From: an uncultured Bacilli bacterium
GTDB taxonomy: Bacteria > Bacillota_I > Bacilli_A > RF39 > UBA660
Assembly (NCBI GenBank): GCA_944363745.1
Contig: CALVVD010000067.1
Location: forward strand, 1-5,754
Length of the DNA stretch: 5,754 nt
Direction: 5' to 3'
The notes under the pieces are model-generated. The model did no database searches. It worked only from the letters and a program-made list of their open reading frames with translations, and was not told where the DNA came from. The position numbers and the translations under genes are program-made. Every line of letters begins with the position of its first letter. The stretch's first letter is position 1. This document shows, in pieces, positions 1 through 5,241 of the stretch.

Positions 1-53
1 TATGGCAAACATTAATCTTTCCTTGGAATATGGAGGGATTAAGTAATGTTTAA
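1..53 (+). CDS. cotJB: CotJB spore coat protein, C-terminal end only (partial)
   Basis: Only the last 16 codons are inside the window, read in the frame that starts at position 3: WQTLIFPWNMEGLSNV and then TAA at 51-53. CotJB proteins typically end in a tryptophan-rich tail of the form W-x5-P-W-x-x-E-G, and this peptide fits that spacing exactly. The next gene is cotJC, the usual operon partner, overlapping by 8 bases (46-53), which suggests translational coupling. In Bacillus subtilis the cotJ genes are expressed in the mother cell under sigma-E and their products enter the spore coat. The identification rests on a short tail plus gene order, so it is good but not certain. The 5' part lies outside the window. 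Confidence 0.72.
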   Translation, partial: WQTLIFPWNMEGLSNV

Positions 54-612
54 ATATGCTAAGAGATTACAATATCCTATTAATATTAAGAAAAAGGATA
101 TTAATATGGCTAAACAATTAATTACTCAGTATGGAGGTAGTAATGGAGAACTTGCTGCCGCCCTTAGATATCTTAATCAAAGATATACTATGCCTGATCA
201 AAAAGGACAAGCCCTACTTACAGATATAGGAACTGAAGAGCTAGCACATGTCGAAATGATTTCTACAATGGTATATCAACTATTAAAAGATGCTACTGTA
301 GAAGAAATGAAAGCAGCAGGACTTGCTCCTCATTATGCCGAACATAAAAATGCTCTATATCCTACGGATGCTAATGGAGTGCCATTTACTGTCGCTTATT
401 TTGCAACTACAGGAGACCCACTAGCAGATATTATGGAAGATATGGCGGCAGAACAAAAAGCGAGAGCAGTGTATGAAAACCTAATAGATCTTACAGATGA
501 CCCTGATGTTATTGGACCACTATTATGGTTAAGACAAAGGGAAATAGTTCATTATAACGCTTTTGAAGATTTATTTAATTACTATGATAAAATGTTAAAT
601 AAGAAAAGATAG
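46..612 (+). CDS. cotJC: CotJC, manganese-catalase-family spore coat protein
   Basis: A 188-residue protein, about the length of B. subtilis CotJC, covering the ferritin-like four-helix domain of manganese catalases. The opening (FKYAKRLQYPINIK) and the block QYGGSNGELAAALRYLNQRY are typical of CotJC. All five residues expected to bind the dimanganese centre are visible: E35, E65, H68, E136 and H169. The spacings E65-H68 (3) and E136-H169 (33) equal those of the Lactobacillus plantarum enzyme (E66-H69, E148-H181), so the metal site looks intact. Peroxide breakdown in the spore coat is a reasonable inference, not something seen here. The start at 46 is chosen because GGAGG at 32-36 lies 9 bases upstream and because homologues begin there; the internal ATG at codon 21 would remove conserved sequence. 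It overlaps the end of cotJB and closes with a terminator. Expected regulation is sigma-E, from the family. Confidence 0.93.
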   Translation: MFKYAKRLQYPINIKKKDINMAKQLITQYGGSNGELAAALRYLNQRYTMPDQKGQALLTDIGTEELAHVEMISTMVYQLLKDATVEEMKAAGLAPHYAEHKNALYPTDANGVPFTVAYFATTGDPLADIMEDMAAEQKARAVYENLIDLTDDPDVIGPLLWLRQREIVHYNAFEDLFNYYDKMLNKKR

Positions 613-632
613 ATTCTGATGTCTATCTTTTT
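604..632 (+). terminator. Rho-independent terminator of the cotJ operon
   Basis: A 10-base-pair inverted repeat (604-613 AAAAGATAGA with 622-631 TCTATCTTTT) encloses an 8-base loop, and its 3' arm runs into five consecutive Ts (628-632). The 5' arm contains the last codons and the stop codon of cotJC. The stem is AT-rich and so not very stable, but position and T-run fit an intrinsic terminator. Confidence 0.66.
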
Positions 633-643
633 CAAAGTATAAA
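615..643 (+). promoter_or_regulatory. Weak candidate promoter for the structured RNA / DUF3800 transcript
   Basis: TATAAA at 638-643 is a 5-of-6 match to a sigma-A -10 box and would start transcription near 650-651, just at the 5' end of the folded RNA (652). The -35 side is poor: 615-620 TCTGAT with a 17-base spacer, inside the cotJC terminator. The agreement between predicted start and RNA start is the main support. Confidence 0.3.
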
Positions 644-651
644 TATTTGTT

Positions 652-744
652 GTGAGCTTTCCCCCGACTAAAGGAACCTACAAGGCAAGCTTGCTGGTAT
701 GTATTAAACATACCCTTTAGTAAATCAGCAAACTACTTACTCAC
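652..744 (+). ncRNA. Candidate structured RNA with a pseudoknot, upstream of the DUF3800 gene (DUF3800-motif-like)
   Basis: Four helices can form together: an outer stem 652-656/740-744 (GTGAG/CTCAC); P2 667-674/714-721 (ACTAAAGG/CCTTTAGT, 8 pairs); P3 697-702/708-713 (GTATGT/ACATAC, loop of 5); and a pseudoknot 691-696/726-731 (TTGCTG/CAGCAA, 6 pairs). The pseudoknot strand, P3 and the 3' strand of P2 abut with no unpaired base between them, as in a coaxial stack. The 675-690 loop could add a tiny CCT/AGG hairpin. The element is GC-richer than its surroundings, has an unpaired C5 run at 661-665, and has no convincing open frame. From the literature, several unrelated conserved RNA motifs have been named for lying near DUF3800 genes. 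That supports this reading, but I cannot assign one of the published classes from sequence alone. It could be a cis-regulatory leader or a separate RNA working with the protein. Confidence 0.6.
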
Positions 745-856
745 TGATTAGATAGTATCATAAAATATATTATGCATCAACTTTAATATATGAAATGTTT
801 TAATTACTATAGTTAAAAAAGCTGATTTTCTATGTATATTATGATATTCTCTAACT

Positions 857-864
857 AAAGGAGG
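857..864 (+). promoter_or_regulatory. Strong Shine-Dalgarno of the DUF3800 gene, with an upstream complement
   Basis: AAAGGAGG lies 6 bases before the ATG at 871 and decides that start. The 8-mer ACTAAAGG at 854-861, which overlaps this site, is an exact copy of the 5' strand of helix P2 (667-674). The P2 3' strand CCTTTAGT (714-721) could therefore pair with either copy, and pairing with this one would cover the ribosome site. Confidence 0.6.
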
Positions 865-870
865 AAAAAT

Positions 871-1753
871 ATGAATTCTGAAATAAAATGGTATGACTTT
901 CCTCAAAAAATAAAAACATGGAGTACAGATATAGATTATGTAATGTTTATAGATGAAAACGGTAGTGCAGGTAAAATAAACGATATTTTTTAAAAAAATT
1001 ACCAATAATCTTCCAATAGATGAAAATGATAAGTATTTTACTATAACAGGATGTATTTTTGAGAGAAAAGATTATTATAATGCACAATTAGAAATAAAAA
1101 AATTAAAAGAAAAGTTTTGGGACGAAGGTATTTATTACGACAGTAAAGCAAAAAAAGAAAAATACGTATGCTTACATTCTAGAGAAATCAGAAGACATGA
1201 TGGAGCATTTAATGATAAATTAATTAATCATGATGAATTTACAAAGGCTTTAACAAATACGTTGAAAAATATAAATTGTACAATAATTTCTATAAATATT
1301 AATCTTGTAGAATATTTGAAGAAAGGATATCTTCATAATGTTTATGAAACTGCATTTGATTTTATTTTGGAAAGATATATTTATGCAACCAAAAATAACA
1401 AAAAAGGAATTATTATGCTTGAAGCTAGGGGAAAGCTAGAAGATAAAGCTCTATTAAAACATATTAATGATGTAATAAATAATAGAGGCAGAAAGAATAT
1501 TACAACCAAAGAATTAAAAGAAAAAATTAAGGGAGTATATTTTAATCCAAAATGGAACGAAGAATATAGTTCTACATATGTTGGTTTAGAAATTGCTGAT
1601 TTATTTAGTTATCCAATACATCAAGCAGTAAAGTATAAAAAGGATAATCAAGCATTTTTAGTTTTAAAAGAAAAATTAGATGGTTATCCAAACTTTTTAA
1701 ACAAGGGAATCAAGATTTTTCCAAAAGAAAAGGATGACATTAATCATCCTTAA
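871..1753 (+). pseudogene. DUF3800-family protein gene, interrupted by a +1 frameshift
   Basis: The frame opens at ATG 871 behind AAAGGAGG and stops at TAA 991-993 after 40 codons, in the run T6A7 (986-998). Moving one base forward gives an open frame to TAA 1751-1753; joined as ...NDIF|KKITNN... this makes a 293-residue protein, a normal length for the family. Blocks resembling DUF3800 appear in the right order on both sides of the break: FIDENGSAG (26-34; usually DESG), YFTITGCIF (55-63), LHSREIRRHDGAF (101-113), IIMLEARGKLED (180-191) and YVGLEIADLFSYP (236-248). The acidic residues D28, E29, E184, E240 and D243 suggest a metal-dependent site; I recall an RNase H-like fold being proposed but cannot verify it here. 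Function is unknown. The downstream part alone (TTG start at 1262) lacks the N-terminal DE motif. No other damage is seen, so the break may be recent, programmed, or a sequence error. Confidence 0.77.
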
Positions 1754-1803
1754 CCGTACGCTATACAACGTACCCCTTGAAAGCAAAACTGCTTTCTATG
1801 ACC
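1754..1803 (+). other. Pair of hairpins immediately after the DUF3800 gene
   Basis: Directly after the stop codon, GTACG 1756-1760 pairs with CGTAC 1769-1773 (loop of 8). Five bases on, GAAAGCA 1779-1785 pairs perfectly with TGCTTTC 1790-1796 around a four-base AAAC loop. No T-run follows, so this is not an ordinary intrinsic terminator on the plus strand. It could be a transcript-end stabiliser, a second part of the DUF3800-associated RNA, or the structured end of a mobile cassette. The stems are seen in the sequence; the role is not. Confidence 0.5.
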
Positions 1804-1832
1804 AAATAATACCACAAAAAATATTATCTGTC

Positions 1833-1856
1833 AAATTTAGTATATGAATTTTTTTT
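1833..1856 (+). terminator. Weak candidate terminator downstream of the DUF3800 gene
   Basis: AAATT 1833-1837 can pair with AATTT 1847-1851, and eight Ts occupy 1849-1856. The stem is only five A-T pairs and shares bases with the T-run, so it is marginal. It is noted because the DUF3800 transcript needs an end before the smc promoter. Confidence 0.28.
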
Positions 1857-1895
1857 CAAATTATGTATATAGTAATAACAAAAAAATTCTAGTTC

Positions 1896-1924
1896 TTGTC
1901 TAAAACACTATTCTTTGATAAAAT
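1896..1924 (+). promoter_or_regulatory. Sigma-A-type promoter of smc
   Basis: TTGTCT (1896-1901, 4 of 6 to TTGACA) and TAAAAT (1919-1924, 5 of 6 to TATAAT) are separated by exactly 17 bases. Transcription would start near 1931, giving a leader of about 20 bases before the ATG at 1951. This suggests smc is transcribed independently of the DUF3800 gene. Confidence 0.6.
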
Positions 1925-1950
1925 GATAAGAGTAAAGAGTGGTGTTTTAA

Positions 1951-4896
1951 ATGTACTTGAAAGAAATTGTAACTAATGGTTTTAAATCTTTCGCCGATAA
2001 AATGGAAATAAAATTAGATAATAAAGTTACTTGTATTGTTGGACCAAATGGAAGTGGTAAGAGTAATATTGTCGATGCTATTCGTTGGGTATTAGGAGAA
2101 CAATCAGTTAAAAACTTACGTGGTGACGGAGGTATGAGTGATGTAATATTCACAGGAAGTGATTCTCGTAAACCTAAAAATGCCGCTAGTGTTGAACTTA
2201 TCTTTGATAATAGTGATCACTATCTAAAAATAGATTATAGTGAAGTAAGTGTTAAAAGAAGAATTTATCGTAGTGGTGAGAATGAATACTTTATTAACAA
2301 TAATAAATGTCGTCTTAAAGATATAGTAGATTTATTTTTAGATAGTGGTGTAGGTAAAGAGTCATTTAATATTATTTCTCAAGGAGAAGTAGATAAAATA
2401 CTTAGTGAAAGTAAAGATGATAGACGTTTAGTTTTTGAAGAAGCAGCAGGTATTTTAAAATATAAAAAACGTAAAGAAGAAGCCTTAAGACGCCTTGCTA
2501 AAACTAATGAAGCGATGGATAGAGTAGAAGATATTATAGGAGAATTAGAACATCAAGTAAAACCATTAAAAGAACAAAGTGAAAGAGCGATAGAATATAA
2601 AAATACTAAAGAAAAATTAGAAAGTCTAGAAATTGCTTTAATCGCTTATGACATCTATAATTTATCTAGTGAAGAGGAAATACTAAAAAATGAACAATCT
2701 ACTCTTACTAAAGAAATAATAGATTTGAAAAATAATAATAATATAGATGATGGGAAATATCTTAAAAATAAAACAGAATTATTAACTAAAGAAAAAGATA
2801 TAGACTTTATTCAAAAAGAATTGTTAAATAAAACAGAAGAGTTAGGTAAATTAAATACAGAGTTAAATGTATTAAAAGCACAAAGGAAAAATAAAAATAA
2901 TAAAGATAATGCTAAAGAACTTGCTAATTTAATAGAAAATAAAGCAAGTCTTAAAAAAGAAATTAATATTTTAAATGAAAAGATAAGTGCTTTAGAAGAA
3001 GAAATTAAACATTTAGAAGAAGATAAAGCTACTTATACTAATAATATAAATGGCTTAAAATTAATGGTTAAAAACTATGAACAAACCTATAGTAAAAGAG
3101 AACGTGATATTCTTACTAATAAACATAAAATAGAATTATTAAAATTAGAAGAAGGGAGAGGTAATAATTTACCTATCTCTGTTAAGAAAATATTAGAATC
3201 TAAAACTTTAAATGGTATTCATAATATTATAGGAAATATTATTGATACTAAAGAAGAATATTTAAAAGCCTTAGAAATAGCAGTATCTAGTAGTAAGAAC
3301 TTTATTATTACAGAAGATGAAGAAAGTGCTAAAGAAGCGATTAGATATTTAAAGAATAATAATCTAGGTAGAGCGACTTTCTTTCCTTTAAACGTTATAA
3401 CTAGACGTTATATAGATTCTGATACTAAAAGTATTTTAACTAATTTAGATGGATTTATAGGAGTATTAGCAGATCTTATTAAAGTAGATGATAAATATAA
3501 AAAGATTATTTATAATCAATTAGGACAAGTATTAGTTGCAGAAGATATAGATAGTGCTGTTAGAATAAGTAAGAAAGTTAATAGAAAATATAAAGTTATT
3601 ACTCTTGCTGGAGATGTTATAAATGTAGGAGGTTCTCTAAGTGGTGGAGCAGCTTATAAAGGTAGAAGTAGAGTAATGATTATGCAAGAGATTAATAATT
3701 CTACTAATATAATAACTAGTCTAGAAGAATCTAATAAAAAAATAATTTTAGATATTGATAATACTAAGAAAGATATAAACTCTATTGAAGATAAATTATA
3801 TAATATAGAAAGAGAATTAAAAATTAAAGTAGAAGATATTACTAATAAGAATAAAGAATTAATTACTCTTAAAAATAGTATAGAAGATATCTCTAATAAT
3901 ATTAGTAATTTAGAAAGTGATGATACTTCATTAGATAAGAAAGAAGAAACTCTAATTAATAGATACTATGAAACTAGTAGTTATAAAGAAAAATTAGAAT
4001 TAAAACTAGAGGCATTAAAGAAAGAAGTTGTTATACTTAAAGATAAAATAGCTAAAGAAGAAGAAGAATCTAAATATAAGAATAGTTTAATTAGAAGAAA
4101 AGAAGATGAAGTAAATGAGATATTAGTTAAGCTAAGTAGAATAGATGTTAAATTAGATAATTTACTAGATTCTTTAAATAGTGATTATTCTATTACTTAT
4201 GAAAAAGCAAGAAATGATTATCCATTAGAATTAGATGAGAGTGATGCTAGAAGAAAAGTTAATAATTATAAAGCTACTATTAAAAATCTTGGTATGGTTA
4301 ATTTAAATGCTATAGAAGAATATGAAAGAGTAAGTACAAGATATGAGTTTTTATTACATCAAAAAGAAGACTTAGAGAAAGCTGAAGCTACTTTATTTGA
4401 AATAATGGAAGAGATGGATAGTGTTATGAAAAGTGAATTTTTAAAGACATTTAACGCTATTAATGAAGAGTTTAAGAAAGTATTTAGAGAATTATTTAAA
4501 GGTGGAGTAGCAGAGTTAAAATTAACTGATGAAGATATTCTAACTACAGGAATAGAGATAAAAGCTTGTCCTCCAGGAAAGAAATTAACTACTATTAGTT
4601 TATTATCAGGAGGAGAAAAAACTCTAACAGCGATTAGTTTATTATTTGCAATTATTAATGTTAGAACAGTACCATTCTGTATATTTGATGAAGTAGAAGC
4701 AGCATTAGATGAAGCGAATGTTATAGAATTTGGTAAGTATTTATCTAATTATAGAGATAAGACTCAGTTTTTAATAATAACCCATAAGAAAAAGACTATG
4801 GAATATGCAGATACATTATATGGAATTACTATGCAAGAGTCTGGTGTATCTAAACTTGTTAGTGTCAAGTTAACAAATAATGAAGAATTAATATAG
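1951..4896 (+). CDS. smc: Chromosome segregation/condensation protein SMC, short-arm form
   Basis: This is the condensin ATPase that organises and separates chromosomes with the ScpA/ScpB partners. In order: N-terminal ATPase half with Walker A GPNGSGKS (31-38) and Q-loop Q144; first coiled-coil arm about 165-405; hinge about 405-570, ending in the glycine-rich GGSLSGGAAYKG; returning arm about 570-780; C-terminal ATPase half with signature LSGGEK (885-890), Walker B CIFDE (910-914), D-loop ALDEAN (918-923) and H945 in the ITHKKKTME block. The ending MQESGVSKLVSVKL is classic for bacterial SMC. All catalytic motifs are intact. At 981 residues it is about 200 shorter than B. subtilis SMC (near 1,186), with the loss shared by both arms; Mycoplasma SMC (P115) has a similar length. 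The ribosome site is weak (GAGTGGTG, 1937-1944), but the start fits the family's MYLKEI opening. The usual neighbours rnc and ftsY are absent on both sides. Confidence 0.97.
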   Translation: MYLKEIVTNGFKSFADKMEIKLDNKVTCIVGPNGSGKSNIVDAIRWVLGEQSVKNLRGDGGMSDVIFTGSDSRKPKNAASVELIFDNSDHYLKIDYSEVSVKRRIYRSGENEYFINNNKCRLKDIVDLFLDSGVGKESFNIISQGEVDKILSESKDDRRLVFEEAAGILKYKKRKEEALRRLAKTNEAMDRVEDIIGELEHQVKPLKEQSERAIEYKNTKEKLESLEIALIAYDIYNLSSEEEILKNEQSTLTKEIIDLKNNNNIDDGKYLKNKTELLTKEKDIDFIQKELLNKTEELGKLNTELNVLKAQRKNKNNKDNAKELANLIENKASLKKEINILNEKISALEEEIKHLEEDKATYTNNINGLKLMVKNYEQTYSKRERDILTNKHKIELLKLEEGRGNNLPISVKKILESKTLNGIHNIIGNIIDTKEEYLKALEIAVSSSKNFIITEDEESAKEAIRYLKNNNLGRATFFPLNVITRRYIDSDTKSILTNLDGFIGVLADLIKVDDKYKKIIYNQLGQVLVAEDIDSAVRISKKVNRKYKVITLAGDVINVGGSLSGGAAYKGRSRVMIMQEINNSTNIITSLEESNKKIILDIDNTKKDINSIEDKLYNIERELKIKVEDITNKNKELITLKNSIEDISNNISNLESDDTSLDKKEETLINRYYETSSYKEKLELKLEALKKEVVILKDKIAKEEEESKYKNSLIRRKEDEVNEILVKLSRIDVKLDNLLDSLNSDYSITYEKARNDYPLELDESDARRKVNNYKATIKNLGMVNLNAIEEYERVSTRYEFLLHQKEDLEKAEATLFEIMEEMDSVMKSEFLKTFNAINEEFKKVFRELFKGGVAELKLTDEDILTTGIEIKACPPGKKLTTISLLSGGEKTLTAISLLFAIINVRTVPFCIFDEVEAALDEANVIEFGKYLSNYRDKTQFLIITHKKKTMEYADTLYGITMQESGVSKLVSVKLTNNEELI

Positions 4897-4954
4897 AGAA
4901 AAATAAATAAGTGTGATAAGATTATATTAAAGAAAATAAGAAAGGAAGTAATGA

Positions 4955-5080
4955 ATGATGAAAGATGTTTTAGAGGATAAAATAAATCGTCAATTACAGG
5001 GTAAATTAATTCGTCATTTTTCTAAAGCTTCAGGTTTACTATGTGTTATCTGGGGGGGGGGCAGTTTAATAAATATCTAA
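4955..5080 (+). pseudogene. N-terminal fragment of an unrecognised, probably membrane, protein, broken at a G10 tract
   Basis: The frame starts at ATG 4955 behind AAGGAAG (4942-4948, 6 bases away; the next codon, ATG 4958, is also usable), 58 bases after smc, so it may be co-transcribed with it. It encodes about 41 residues: a charged stretch (residues 3-25, KDVLEDKINRQLQGKLIRHF and following) and then a hydrophobic turn-in (GLLCVIW). The ten-G run at 5052-5061 forces glycines, and the frame ends at TAA 5078. A charged amphipathic lead followed by a hydrophobic stretch resembles the start of membrane-bound sensors or chemotaxis-type receptors, but I do not recognise the family. With 8 or 11 Gs the frame would run on to TAA 5122-5124 as QFNKYLSNIITFFCSVNRIE; with 9 it stops at once. 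It may be a real gene truncated by deletion, a phase-variable gene, or an assembly fault at the G-run. Confidence 0.45.
5052..5061 (+). repeat. Homopolymer tract of ten Gs
   Basis: Ten consecutive Gs are extraordinary in a window of about 70% A+T, where no other G-run exceeds a few bases. The tract sits inside the short frame after smc and decides its downstream reading frame. Such tracts can be slippage hot-spots, deletion joins or sequencing artefacts. Confidence 0.9.
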
Positions 5081-5112
5081 GTAATATAATTACTTTCTTT
5101 TGTAGTGTAAAT

Positions 5113-5143
5113 AGAATAGAGTAAGGGATTATTCTATTCTTTT
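5113..5143 (+). terminator. Rho-independent terminator after smc and the truncated frame
   Basis: A 12-pair stem (5113-5124 with 5129-5140, including one G-U pair) closes on a GGGA tetraloop and runs directly into TTTT (5140-5143). The length of the stem and the stable loop make this the clearest terminator of the window. It separates the smc transcript from the TasA-like gene. Confidence 0.82.
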
Positions 5144-5158
5144 ATAATGTCAAAAATA

Positions 5159-5187
5159 TTGATATAAAGGATTTGATGTGCTAATAT
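5159..5187 (+). promoter_or_regulatory. Weak candidate promoter for the TasA-like gene
   Basis: TTGATA (5159-5164, 5 of 6 to the -35 consensus) and TAATAT (5182-5187, 4 of 6 to the -10 consensus) are 17 bases apart. Other TATAAA/GATAAT-like boxes nearby (5192-5197, 5202-5207) lack a matching -35. Some promoter is expected here because a strong terminator lies just upstream. Confidence 0.33.
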
Positions 5188-5241
5188 TTAGTATAAAGAT
5201 AGATAATTTAGATAAGAATAAGTAGTAAGGGAGAAAAGTGT

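Noticed and set aside
2..46. Alternative 14-codon reading MANINLSLEYGGIK with a TAATG overlap to cotJC
   Set aside because: The overlap is attractive, but the frame from position 3 gives the W-x5-PW-x-x-EG tail characteristic of CotJB, which this frame does not.
652..744. Retron, tRNA, CRISPR repeat or transposon end for the folded RNA
   Set aside because: No reverse transcriptase, Cas or transposase gene is present; there is no cloverleaf or CCA-like acceptor, and no spaced repeats. The neighbouring DUF3800 gene gives a better context.
986..998. Classical -1 slippery heptamer at T6A7
   Set aside because: The downstream frame is reached by +1 (or -2), not -1, so a standard -1 site does not explain it.
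748..1005. 85-codon open frame on the minus strand
   Set aside because: It is antisense to the start of the DUF3800 gene and its untranslated leader, has no ribosome site, is an unstructured mix of Ile/Phe/Tyr/Cys typical of reversed AT-rich DNA, and matches no family I know.
1262..1753. Free-standing 163-residue gene starting at TTG 1262
   Set aside because: The same frame continues upstream without a stop to about 986 with clear DUF3800 motifs, and there is no ribosome site before 1262. It is the 3' part of the frameshifted gene.
1947..2153. 68-codon open frame on the minus strand
   Set aside because: It lies opposite the highly conserved Walker A region of smc and is a shadow of that gene.
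4951..4980. Nine-codon frame starting at ATG 4951
   Set aside because: It ends at once at TAA 4978-4980 and sits too close (2 bases) to the ribosome site; ATG 4955 has better spacing and a longer frame.
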